Origin: Bacillus sp. REN16
GTDB lineage: Bacteria; Bacillota; Bacilli; Bacillales; Bacillaceae_L
Direction of reading: 5' to 3'
Length of the DNA: 64,000 bases
NCBI RefSeq assembly: GCF_020731355.1
Contig: NZ_JAJFZK010000003.1
Span: 1-64,000, forward strand
Under the pieces are notes generated by a model. The model saw only the letters and a program-made list of their open reading frames with translations, was not told the origin of the DNA and did not search any database. This document shows positions 45,501 to 52,323 of the stretch, in pieces. The translations under genes were made by a program, and so were the position numbers. Position 1 is the stretch's first letter. Every line of letters starts with the position of its first letter.

Positions 45501-46921
45501 GCTCTAGTATTCCCTTTTGAATCAGTCGAATAATAGCGGACAAAGTACTCTCCATACTCTTCAATCTTAAATTGATTATCGACAATCTCGACAAGTCCTC
45601 TTTGGTTGAAGGCTTCGATTTTTAAGGTTGGTGCAATTCCACTATCATCCGTTGTGGAAGCATCTGGAACGGTCACCTTGTCACCAAGTTTTACTTTTTC
45701 AGGAAGCTCTCCATTCACCGTAATTTCTGGAGCATGGTCTGTCCCTTTTGTTTCTGAGCCAACCCAGATTGGTGCAGAAATGACTTCTTGTCCATCAGCT
45801 TGAACGACTTTCAAGAAGTAGTACTCCCCATCTGCTGCTGGAATCACTTCATTCTGTTCAAACGTTGTACTGTTAATGTTCTTGTACTCTTTTACAATTT
45901 CACCTTTGTTTGTATAAAGGGTTACGTTATCAATGTTATCTCCTGCATCTGGATCCTCTAGTTTAAAATGGATGTTTAATTCTTTTGTATCACTAGGAAG
46001 AATCGACCCAAGCATTTGCCCATTAGCTGAGTATGCAAGGATAAAATTTTCATCAAAGCTCGCATATGTACGGCGGTTTGCCATCGCATCGTGTACGGAT
46101 TCTCTAGTTAGCTCATTCGTCCAAAGGCCCGTATGTGCAGGATTTCCTGAAGCCCAGTTTGTCTGGTGATCATCCCCGCTATAAGTCGGTGATAGATGCC
46201 AGCCCTTGTCCAATGCTTTTACAAAATCGTTAAAATAACTAGACACTTTGTATTCGAACAACGATACATTGTCATCGACGTCTTTGTTAAAATGGCGAAA
46301 TTCGTTAAAATCCCCCCATCCACTTTTGCTTGGGTGGTTTAATTGGGCAATCGCCGTTGGGTCGTTGGCAATTCGTCCATAAAATGTTGGAAGATCGTAT
46401 TTCAAATCTCCAATACCAAATTGACCCGTTGCGCCAACTCCATAGGTACGCGGAAACCACTCCGCATTGTAAATGTTCACATGGCCACTCATGTCATACC
46501 ATGTTAGCTCCACACCCGGAATCGTTGCGAACGTTTTTTTATTAAAACGGTCGTGTTCATCCTTCACAAATTTATACTCCTCTGAATACGAGTCGCGATA
46601 ATCTTCTAGATAGTCATTACCCGAAGAAATATCAAATGTTACCTCATGCTCCGCGGTTCCAAAAAAGTCAAGATTGGTCTGCGCTTGAACATGCTTGAAC
46701 GCATCCTCCGGTAAAAGCTTTCCGTCACTGATTGAGGTATGCGAATGAAACTCTCCTCGATATAGCTTCATCCCCAAATACTCGGGTCTTTCCTTCTCCC
46801 TCTGTTCCTGTTCATCTGATTCAGCTGCCAAAGCCCGAACCGGCACAAACTGGACAAGGAACGTGAACACAATTGCTAGAATCATAGCCTGCTGCCAAAT
46901 CACTCTCATTTTCCTACTCAT
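39506..46921 (-). CDS. Giant secreted protein: CehA/McbA-type PHP domain, metallophosphoesterase and five GLUG-type repeat units
   Basis: This 2471-residue protein has a signal peptide (residues 1-33, ending ALAAES). A PHP/CehA-McbA-like metallohydrolase domain covers about 50-310 (YRGEFHSHTSISDGK, TAEHEVTF). After Ig-like spacers comes a purple-acid-phosphatase-like domain at about 530-815 (IYMMGDLQVPD, VGDLVD, GNHEY, GGHDHVYKR). From about 980 to the end there are five units of about 300 residues. Each unit has a beta-helical GLUG region (GGLVGYSNGVIRNSYST) and ends in a WDFTNVWTWD-like motif. No sorting signal or membrane tail is visible, so retention is unexplained. AAAGGAG lies five bases before the ATG. 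It is presumably an extracellular phosphatase or phosphodiesterase; the actual substrate is unknown. Confidence 0.88.
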   Translation of the reverse strand: MSRKMRVIWQQAMILAIVFTFLVQFVPVRALAAESDEQEQREKERPEYLGMKLYRGEFHSHTSISDGKLLPEDAFKHVQAQTNLDFFGTAEHEVTFDISSGNDYLEDYRDSYSEEYKFVKDEHDRFNKKTFATIPGVELTWYDMSGHVNIYNAEWFPRTYGVGATGQFGIGDLKYDLPTFYGRIANDPTAIAQLNHPSKSGWGDFNEFRHFNKDVDDNVSLFEYKVSSYFNDFVKALDKGWHLSPTYSGDDHQTNWASGNPAHTGLWTNELTRESVHDAMANRRTYASFDENFILAYSANGQMLGSILPSDTKELNIHFKLEDPDAGDNIDNVTLYTNKGEIVKEYKNINSTTFEQNEVIPAADGEYYFLKVVQADGQEVISAPIWVGSETKGTDHAPEITVNGELPEKVKLGDKVTVPDASTTDDSGIAPTLKIEAFNQRGLVEIVDNQFKIEEYGEYFVRYYSTDSKGNTRAELIRILVDDSKLDGEKILNEFIPIVNVGATEEEVGITLVTDKVLDQAYIQYKTKDAGWNKGTVQDTKVSYFESAYGDSIAQGTYRIHAAHEADLANLKKGTEYDYRYGLTAEGPWSKTYSFETAPESEDTTIYMMGDLQVPDRNKDSFTLFTDMLDVLKQKNNNGKLMIQVGDLVDKTGFTYMWTDVFDSIYKDLNLLSANMIGNHEYVQDEDARRYRNFFNLPENGEGTYSEGNYSFDYGDVHIAVLNSMDFTQAQLKWLEKDMRATDKKWKIVMEHFPYYGGSHSDDPGMNTQRAQMAKVVQQLGVNLHIGGHDHVYKRTTIHNDEVNQSEEAMKYGTTFITMGSSGPKFYDNQAFDWDHIVYDENRQTGAVLEANDESLTFTVYNDEGTVIDTFELTQPENHMKLTSLEVEDGLFKGVGLLNYPGTTEKITMIGAKYDATGTKLIDAQIKEVALEGLGREQVIHFEESLTFDDQNTIKLFIWDNLANQNPLLPSTVVREAMDGEGTAENPYKLDSISDFEKIHYYPDKHYELTADIVGKNDVLTAIGSDGTPFTGVFDGKGHTITGVKMASPSGAGLFSVNGGTIKNLAVLNADINSGTNDAGILVDLNNGTIENSYTTGSITGLSNVGGLVGYSNGVIRNSYSTATVKANAKQAGGLVGITNRGSLTENVYATGSVTAGSSNAGGISGYGYENTIIQNSAAMNTSVITTSSASRIVGRVLSGEKATLENNIASNKMMVSKEAVTAEAPDNEKGLGVSPEQLKKQAAFEELGWDFTNVWTWDESAERPVLQTNQEKIDPEGGSKPTLEKNENGFYKIETAEDLKQVSKFPNANFILQNDIDLTGKTFETLSVDIPFMGTFDGNGKKIIGFKSATGALFHLNGGTIKNVAMIDADVTGEAGAPQTGLLVNVNNGTVENSYSTGKVTGKNTVGGLVGYSNGVVRNSYSNADVTAEVSQAGGVVGITNSGSLTENVYATGKVQALKSNAGGITGYGYNDTVVQNVIALNQSVTTPSSANRVVGRVLAGNKATLLNNYAFAEMVVDVERITEDSPITEKGAGLPRLEVQDKNTYSQLLGWDFETTWIWDAKNKKPVLRVHSDIVEEEEPDAPALEKNANGFYQIEKIEDLAEINAYPREQYILMADLDLTTAKEPITILNFHGVLDGNGKRLVNYQSNTGALIEVNNGTIQNIGMVDANVDSTNNNVGILVNTNNGKVENSFSTGKITGKSTVGGLVGYSYGEIRNSYSTADVTAKEKQSGGLVGITGRGSTTEYSFASGTVNSVISNAGGFSGYGYTTTVIQYNAALNPSVTTVTAANRIVGRVLAGDTATLTHNIANADMVVSKEWTTAEDANNEKGLGKTAAELQTQETFEKELGWNFENNWVWDTKANRPELRIFAASHPDEPTEPVDAPNLSKDADGFYMIKKVDDVKEINKYPNEQYRLTANLDFSGANVSIPTFAGTFDGNGKSISHYQSATGGLFGENTGTIQNVAMVDANVTTANSNVGILVNTNRGVVESSYSTGSMTGTSTVGGLVGHSHGEVRNSYSTADVLATSKQAGGLVGITNKGSKTTNSYASGTVHAGESNAGGLSGYGYVTTEIRGNVALNQAVLTTSAANRIVGRVGAGQTATLVDNLASNSMIVSKEGVTTEGADNEKGLGKAIAELQTVASFEAIGWDFTNVWAWDAKAKRPVLVSNKENTEASGGATAPALEKDGNGFYIIDSADDLQAVNQFPSGSYILQADLDLAGKKVSILSDVFTGVFDGNGKIISNFTSTTGALFDLNAGTIKNLGMVNANVVGTPGMPQTGILVNTNNGTVENSYSTGQVSGTQTTGGLVGYSNGIVRNSYSTANVHSKGSQAGGLIGITNTGSITENSFAAGAVSAAKSNAGGISGYAYQDTIIRNTIALNESVTASSSANRVVGKVLSGETAILVNNLANAGMTVTKEAVTTESTTNEKGQGITLDVIDSQGLYTEQLSWDFENIWTWNEQTKRPELR

Positions 46922-47045
46922 TGTAAGCTCCTTTCGAATTTTGTCGCATTCTCCTACATGTTAATATCGAAATATGGATACCTGATGAATGCTAGATTAA
47001 GAGTTTGTATGAAGTATTAATTTTTGGTAAATTTCGTGAATGAGG

Positions 47046-47130
47046 GGGAAACGGGGGGACGGTTCTCGCGTTTCCCTAGTTTTTTCCAAATTCAAGGTCT
47101 GAGAACCAGTGGTCGGGGTTTGCGGTTCTT
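47046..47130 (+). repeat. GGGGACGG element left of array 4
   Basis: Arms GGGAAAC (47046-47052) and GTTTCCC (47070-47076) enclose GGGGGGACGGTTCTCGC. CTAGTTTTTTCCAAAT and AGGTCTGAGAACCAG follow, as in the copy at 38150-38200. Confidence 0.82.
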
Positions 47131-47425
47131 ATGGATTTGCGTCTTCGCGTTGAGAATTACGTTATTTTTCACGGATTTGCGTCACTTTCCTGATATTTGC
47201 GTCGTTCTTCACATATTTGCATCACTTTCCCGATATTTGCATCGTTCCTCACATTTTTGCTTCATTTTCCACATATTTGCGTCGTTCTTCGCATATTTGC
47301 ATCTCTTTCTAGATATTTGCGTCGTTCTCCGCATATTTGCATCACTTCCCAAATATTTGCGTCGTTCTTCACGTTTTTGCGTCACTTTCCTGATATTTGC
47401 GTCGTTCTTCGCATATTTGCATCAA
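47130..47425 (+). repeat. TTTGC array 4 (15 slots, exact 20-bp period)
   Basis: Cores end at exact 20-bp steps from 47140 to 47420, with one degenerate slot (47160). The internal unit order closely matches array 3. It lies between the divergent giant-protein gene and the acetyltransferase-like gene. Confidence 0.92.
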
Positions 47426-47511
47426 TGGGACTAGATGGCTGTTCCTTTTGCGCAATAAAATATGATAGTATTTATTTGAACAAAATATCACAAAAAGCGA
47501 GTTGATCCCTG

Positions 47512-48048
47512 TTGACAATTGATTTTTTTCATATAGATTATTCCTTTTCGTTCGATGAAGATTTGAATATGATGGGTGGGTACGCCAAAATTACAGCGTT
47601 TATAGATGATGATTTAGATGAGGAAATCGAAATTGGACATCTTTCGTTCAATTTTTATAATACTTATGCAATGGACGATGACCAAGAACTGCTTTTTAGT
47701 GCGGATGAGATTTCTGGCGATGAGGAATACATGATTTCTGCATTTATCGAAAGTGATTTTATTGGTGGAAAAGTTATAACACTGGACCAAATCACTATCT
47801 TCGAGCAATATGATCAAGCCGGATTAGAGGAGCAAATTCTAGAAAAGTTTATCGACTTCTGCAACTATATGAATTTTGATTACATATTAGTGATTGCCGC
47901 TAATCCAAGAAAAGATGAGGATAATGAAGTGATTGAATTTCCACTGTTAAAGCAGTACCAAGAACTTGGATTTACAAAACTTGGCGGATTCGAAAATCGT
48001 GCTCCTGTGATGATCAAGGTTTTAGATGAGGATGAGATGTTTTATTAA
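47512..48048 (+). CDS. Acidic protein with possible GNAT-like C-terminus
   Basis: This 178-residue, strongly acidic soluble protein has many Asp/Glu runs. The C-terminal half (ILEKFIDFCNYMNFDYILVI, then LLKQYQELGFTKLG) resembles the end of GNAT acetyltransferases, where YxxLGF is common. The acetyl-CoA binding motif (Q/R-x-x-G-x-G/A) is not evident, so activity is doubtful. The start at TTG 47512 has no clear ribosome binding site; a later ATG at 47569 is possible. It is a single gene close to array 4 and convergent with the SDR gene. Confidence 0.6.
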   Translation: MTIDFFHIDYSFSFDEDLNMMGGYAKITAFIDDDLDEEIEIGHLSFNFYNTYAMDDDQELLFSADEISGDEEYMISAFIESDFIGGKVITLDQITIFEQYDQAGLEEQILEKFIDFCNYMNFDYILVIAANPRKDEDNEVIEFPLLKQYQELGFTKLGGFENRAPVMIKVLDEDEMFY

Positions 48049-48115
48049 GAATAGAAAAATTTTCTTGTGAATAATGCGACTGTAACAGACCATTTTCAGA
48101 GACCCGAAACCCTTC

Positions 48116-48190
48116 CAATCAAACGTTTGTTTGAAATTCAGAATTCACGTCTACACTTAAATCAACCGCCATACAAACGTTTGTTTGAAT
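48116..48190. repeat. Paired CAAACGTTTG palindrome element, copy A
   Basis: Two sites, TCAAACGTTTGTTTGAAATT at about 48119 and ACAAACGTTTGTTTGAATTT at about 48173, have their 10-bp palindromes 54 bp apart. They lie between convergent genes. A near-identical arrangement occurs at 52818-52880. Confidence 0.75.
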
Positions 48191-48297
48191 TTAGATTTTA
48201 TGATTGGTACAGAGTCTTCTAAAAATATATTTTAATATTTTAAAATAATAAATTTCATCATTTGATTATATAGTTCAGATATTGTGGGTCGCTAGAG

Positions 48298-48343
48298 CAG
48301 GGAAGCAGGTCCCCCACCCAGTGTGAGTCACCTAACCTGCCCA
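48298..48343. repeat. GGGCAGGT-family dispersed repeat at the SDR 3' end
   Basis: GCAGGT (48305-48310) and ACCTGC (48335-48340) form the outer stem around CCCCCACCCAGTGTGAGTCA. The element supplies the last codons and stop of the SDR gene and resembles 39443-39507. Confidence 0.6.
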
Positions 48344-49113
48344 TTGGACCCCATTTTGTTCACGACATTCACTCCGCCTGATGCTGAAACGACACTTCCT
48401 GTAATAAAATCCGAGTTTTCTTCACAGAGAAAAGCTATGATTCTGGCAATATCTTCGCCTGTGCCGGGGCGGCCGATTGGGGTATCTGGGTCCTTTCGTG
48501 TGCGGGCTGTGGTGATGGTGGCTTCTTTCATATCACCATTGATGTCCCCAGGGCACACCATGTTTGCGGTAATTCCGTGTTCGGCCTCCTCAAGGGCAAT
48601 GGATTTGGTGAGTGAGACTAGCCCCACTTTGGCCGCACTAAAGGCAGCTCTGTACATCCAGCCAGGTGCGCTCTCCGCATCCTGAAAACCATAGGTGATA
48701 ATCCTGCCGAATTTTTGCCTCCGCATGACAGGTATAGTCAGTTTTAAAAAATGAAACACCGAACTGAGGTTACCGTTAATCATCTCATTCCACTCATGAT
48801 CCTCGTAATCTACTAGCTTTTTCCGTTCAAAAATATAAGGACCGGCGTTATTAATAAGATAGTCAATTCGACCAAAGCGATCCATCGCCTGGTTGAAAAC
48901 CGTTGATATATCCTCTTTTTTCGTGATGTCACCTTGAACGAATTGAACCCATTCCAAATAAGGCTTCCATTCTGTTTTCAGCTCTTCAACTCGGGCCTCA
49001 TCGCTCCGATAATTCACCGTCACAGAGCAGCCCATTTTTAAAAATTCCTCGGTTACCTTTCTACCCAAACCCTTCGTTCCAGCTGTAATAACTGCATGTC
49101 GCACCTCTTTCAC
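48328..49113 (-). CDS. SDR-family oxidoreductase-like protein with altered active site
   Basis: This 261-residue protein has a classical SDR fold. The cofactor motif ITAGTKGLGRKV, the basic residue in VNYRSDEAR suggesting NADPH, and DYLINNAGPY (NNAG) are present. GSVVSASGGVNV near the C-terminus is FabG-like. The expected YxxxK catalytic motif reads FSAAK, with Phe in place of Tyr, and the usual catalytic Ser segment reads RIITYGFQDAES. The enzyme may therefore be inactive or use another residue, such as the Tyr in GWMYRAAF. The last residues are encoded in a dispersed repeat. A GGGGACGG stem-loop separates it from folE; no clear operon. Confidence 0.83.
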   Translation of the reverse strand: MKEVRHAVITAGTKGLGRKVTEEFLKMGCSVTVNYRSDEARVEELKTEWKPYLEWVQFVQGDITKKEDISTVFNQAMDRFGRIDYLINNAGPYIFERKKLVDYEDHEWNEMINGNLSSVFHFLKLTIPVMRRQKFGRIITYGFQDAESAPGWMYRAAFSAAKVGLVSLTKSIALEEAEHGITANMVCPGDINGDMKEATITTARTRKDPDTPIGRPGTGEDIARIIAFLCEENSDFITGSVVSASGGVNVVNKMGSNGQVR

Positions 49114-49129
49114 CTGCCTTTCAGTTTGG

Positions 49130-49160
49130 GGGAAACGCGGGGACGGTTCCTTTGTTTCCC
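49130..49160 (+). repeat. GGGGACGG stem-loop abutting the folE stop
   Basis: GGGAAAC (49130-49136) and GTTTCCC (49154-49160) enclose GCGGGGACGGTTCCTTT. It ends at the base before the folE stop codon and may act as part of the folE 3' end. Confidence 0.75.
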
Positions 49161-49793
49161 TTATCGATTTAAAAGAGTTAAGAATTCGAGACGTGTGTCT
49201 GCGCGTTGCTCGAATATGCCTCGTACGGCTGTGGTTGTGGTTTCGGAGTTTGTCTTTTTAATTCCGCGCCCGCACATACACATATGTTTCGCCTCGATGA
49301 CGACCATGATGCCTTGCGGTGCAAGGATTTCTTCGACGGCGTTTGCGATTTGGTTTGTCAGCGTTTCTTGGACCTGGAACCGTTTCGCATAGCCCTCTAC
49401 CATTCTTCCAATCTTTGAAAGTCCCGTTACCTTTTTGTCGGGGATATAGCCGACATGGGCGACACCAAAGAAAGGTGCGAAATGATGTTCACACATCGAG
49501 TGGAACTCGATATTTTTTACCAGCACGAGCTCACGATGTTCGACATCGAACACCTTTTTCAAATGGTCCTTTGGATCTTCTCGGTAGCCTTCGGTGTATT
49601 CAAGGAATGCTTTGACGACGCGCTGTGGGGTTTCGATGAGCCCATCGCGATTCGGGTCATCCCCGCAAAGTTCGATCAGATTTTTTATAGCGGCTATTGC
49701 GATATGAGCCTGTTTGATTTTTTCAGGGTTTCCTTCAAATATACGTGGGAATTTTTCAAGTATGTTTTTTTCCGCATCTAATAATGACATCAT
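49161..49793 (-). CDS. folE: GTP cyclohydrolase I
   Basis: This 210-residue enzyme converts GTP to 7,8-dihydroneopterin triphosphate, the first step of folate (and queuosine) synthesis. Diagnostic zinc and active-site segments are present: [39 protein letters not shown] and [12 protein letters not shown]. The N-terminal extension of about 25 residues relative to short Bacillus FolE is basic and helical. GGGG precedes the ATG. It is a stand-alone gene here, not next to other folate genes. Sequence and motifs are otherwise standard. Confidence 0.93.
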   Translation of the reverse strand: MMSLLDAEKNILEKFPRIFEGNPEKIKQAHIAIAAIKNLIELCGDDPNRDGLIETPQRVVKAFLEYTEGYREDPKDHLKKVFDVEHRELVLVKNIEFHSMCEHHFAPFFGVAHVGYIPDKKVTGLSKIGRMVEGYAKRFQVQETLTNQIANAVEEILAPQGIMVVIEAKHMCMCGRGIKKTNSETTTTAVRGIFEQRADTRLEFLTLLNR

Positions 49794-49939
49794 GTCAAAC
49801 CCCTTTTTTTAAAATAAACTACTTAATTACTTCTTCTTTTGCGGGGGATTTCCTTCCTACGAAATGCCTATTTGCTCGGGCTGCGGGGGTTGATTGGAAA
49901 TAGAGTAACTTTGGTTTTGGGTTTTTGAGTCTCGATTTG

Positions 49940-50530
49940 ATTATTTGCGTTGTCTCGGTTCGGATTTGCATCGAAATTCACTTATTTGCGTCATCTCGCA
50001 CAGATTTGCGTCATATTCCAATTATTTGCGTCGTCTCGCCCGGATTTGCATCTTATTTCAATTATTTGCATCTTCTCGCCCGGATTTGCATCGTCATTCA
50101 GTTATTTGCGTCGTCTCGCACAGATTTGCATCTTATTTCAATTATTTGCATCTTCTCGCCCGGATTTGCATCGTCATTCAGTTATTTGCGTCGTCTCGCA
50201 CAGATTTGCATCTTATTTCAATTATTTGCATCTTCTCGCCCGGATTTGCATCGTCATTCAGTTATTTGCGTCGTCTCGCACAGATTTGCATCTTATTTCA
50301 ATTATTTGCATCTTCTCGCCCGGATTTGCATCGTCATTCAGTTATTTGCGTCGTCTCGCCCGGATTTGCTTCGTATTCCAATTATTTGCGTCGTCTCGCC
50401 CGGATTTGCTTCGTCCCACACCTATTTGCTTCTAATTCTTCTTTTTTGCATCGTCACACAAGGATTTGCTTCTAATTCTTCTTTTTTGCATCATTAAGCA
50501 CATTTATGCGTCACCACACCATTATTAGTG
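49940..50530 (+). repeat. TTTGC array 5 (about 29 units, 80-bp higher-order repeat)
   Basis: The longest array. Cores fall at exact 20-bp steps from 49989 to 50509, after two units at slightly different spacing. Between about 50040 and 50360 four different 20-bp units recur as an almost identical 80-bp block. It lies between the folE start and the thiolase 3' end, both minus strand. Confidence 0.93.
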
Positions 50531-50569
50531 TCACCCCACAAATTTTACGCCTACTCGCCCATATTAAAA

Positions 50570-50594
50570 GGCCTTCAGATCTTTTCTGAAGGCC
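50570..50594 (-). terminator. Terminator of the thiolase gene
   Basis: GGCCTTCAG and CTGAAGGCC form a perfect 9-bp stem with a seven-base loop, followed on the minus strand by TTTTAATAT. Confidence 0.85.
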
Positions 50595-50603
50595 CTGACT
50601 ATC

Positions 50604-51791
50604 TTATAAGCTTGTATTTTCGATGATCATGGCGATTCCTTGGCCGCCACCGATGCAGAGGCTGACCGCTGCGTATTTTTTATCGCGGCGTCTTAGTTCA
50701 TACGCTGCTGACAATAGGATTCTCGCACCGCTCGCTCCGACTGGGTGGCCAAGTGCAACCGCTCCACCGTTGACATTCGTTTTCTCGCGGTCAAGTCCGA
50801 GTTCTTTTTCAACTGCAAGGTATTGCGCGGCGAATGCTTCGTTTACCTCCACTACGTCCATGTCGGCTAAGCTAAGTCCGGCTCGTTCGAGCGCCTTTTT
50901 AATCGCTGGCACAGGACCGATTCCCATGATCGTTGGGTCAACTCCCGCTACTCCCCACGATACTACCTTCGCAAGTGGCTTCAGTCCATTTTCACGGACG
51001 GCTTTTCCACCTGCAACAATGACTGAAGCTGCTCCGTCATTGATTCCGGATGCGTTTGCGGCCGTGACGGTTCCGTCAGCAATGAATGACGGACGCAATT
51101 TACTTATCGACTCCAAGTTCGCGTTCGGTTTGATATGCTCATCTTTTTCTACTAAAATACTACCTTTTCTCGTTTTCACCTCGACGGCGACGATCTCTTC
51201 CGCAAAGGTTCCATTTTCCGAAGCCCTAGCCGCCCTCTGGTTCGATTCAATTGCGAATTTGTCCTGATCCTCCCGTGTGATCGAATAGTTTTTTGCTAGT
51301 TTTTCAGCGGTCATACCCATCCCTTTTCCCGTATATTGGTCGGTAAGGGTTGTCAACAACATATCTTCAAATTGAAGATTGCCCATTTTTGAACCGCCAA
51401 ATCGCTGGCTAAAATTCGCATATGGGGATTGGGACATGTTCTCGGTTCCACCGGCAAGCACCAGTTCCGCATCCCCTACTAAAATATGCTGAGCCGCGGA
51501 AACGACAGATTGCAGACCAGACCCGCATAAGCGGTTGACCATAAATGCAGGTACTTCCTGAGGAACGCCGCTATGTAGTGCGATATGTCGCGCCAGGTAG
51601 GACGCATTTTTTTCTGTATGAATGACGTTCCCATAAATAACGTGATCAATTTGAGCCGGGTCGACCTTGGAGCGCTTCATTGCTTCAACGGCGGTAGCGC
51701 GCCCTAACTCGGTTGCACCCGTTCCTGAAAACGATCCTCCAAAACTAGTAAATGCTGTACGAGCCCCATCGACAATAAAAATTGGTTCCAT
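50604..51791 (-). CDS. Acetyl-CoA C-acetyltransferase (thiolase)
   Basis: This enzyme of about 395 residues catalyses condensation of two acetyl-CoA to acetoacetyl-CoA, or the reverse thiolysis. The nucleophile Cys is in NRLCGSGLQSVVSAAQHILV near residue 88. VEVNEAFAAQYLAVEKELGL, GGAVALGHPVGASGARI (catalytic His) and SLCIGGGQGIAMIIE (second Cys) are classic. I use ATG 51791, eight bases after AAGGAGG. It is monocistronic with its own terminator. It could be biosynthetic or part of fatty-acid or amino-acid breakdown; no pathway partner is adjacent. Confidence 0.93.
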   Translation of the reverse strand: MEPIFIVDGARTAFTSFGGSFSGTGATELGRATAVEAMKRSKVDPAQIDHVIYGNVIHTEKNASYLARHIALHSGVPQEVPAFMVNRLCGSGLQSVVSAAQHILVGDAELVLAGGTENMSQSPYANFSQRFGGSKMGNLQFEDMLLTTLTDQYTGKGMGMTAEKLAKNYSITREDQDKFAIESNQRAARASENGTFAEEIVAVEVKTRKGSILVEKDEHIKPNANLESISKLRPSFIADGTVTAANASGINDGAASVIVAGGKAVRENGLKPLAKVVSWGVAGVDPTIMGIGPVPAIKKALERAGLSLADMDVVEVNEAFAAQYLAVEKELGLDREKTNVNGGAVALGHPVGASGARILLSAAYELRRRDKKYAAVSLCIGGGQGIAMIIENTSL

Positions 51792-51873
51792 TGACAATAC
51801 CTCCTTTTTTAACTAGTTTACCATGTTGGTCACGTTGTGTAATGAATATTCTGACTAATATATTAATGGAAAG

Positions 51874-51895
51874 AGGTGTACATTTCTGTACACCT
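51874..51895. promoter_or_regulatory. Perfect palindrome upstream of the thiolase gene
   Basis: AGGTGTACA and TGTACACCT are perfect inverted arms around TTTC, about 80 bases upstream of the thiolase start. There is no following T-run, so an operator is more likely than a terminator. The cognate regulator is unknown. Confidence 0.5.
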
Positions 51896-52190
51896 AGATA
51901 GACTCATTCAGTTGTTTATGTTGAACTTGGCTGCGTATAGTGGCAAAAAACGAGGCTGATGGGGGTTTAAAGTATGTAGAACGTTTACATTTTTATTCGA
52001 TCTATATGTATGGTCTTAGCTGCGTTTCAAACAAATAAGACCGGTGTGATTCGTAGTGTGTTTTTCTATCTTTAGAATACCTGTATGTACAGCAAAGTTC
52101 TGTTAATTTCGTCACACTTTTTCATTTTTTTACAATTTTTTTAAAGTTTTTTTTATTTATCGACAATCATACTTGAAGTTTCCCCATAGC

Positions 52191-52235
52191 AAACGTTACG
52201 TACGGACCCTCCAAGATCCCACGTACGTAAAGTTT
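52191..52235. promoter_or_regulatory. 14-bp inverted repeat upstream of the sigma-factor gene
   Basis: AAACGTTACGTACG (52191-52204) and CGTACGTAAAGTTT (52222-52235) pair at 13 of 14 positions around a 17-base loop, about 90 bases before the sigma-factor start. It may be an operator or a leader hairpin. The rest of 51792-52323 holds no evident gene, only AT-rich sequence. Confidence 0.6.
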
Positions 52236-52323
52236 ACGCTTTGGACTGCCCTTCCCCTAACCGGTTAAATTTGTGTTACCGGCGGAATACAAAAGGAACG
52301 CGTTCTTTAAAAGGACCATTTGC

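Noticed and set aside
49925-50497. Long open frames across array 5 in all three + frames (peptides with FASSRPDLHR-like repeats)
   Set aside because: A 20-bp unit without stop codons necessarily leaves all three frames open and gives a 20-residue repeat. There is no ribosome binding site and the same peptides arise from every array, so these are artefacts of the repeat.
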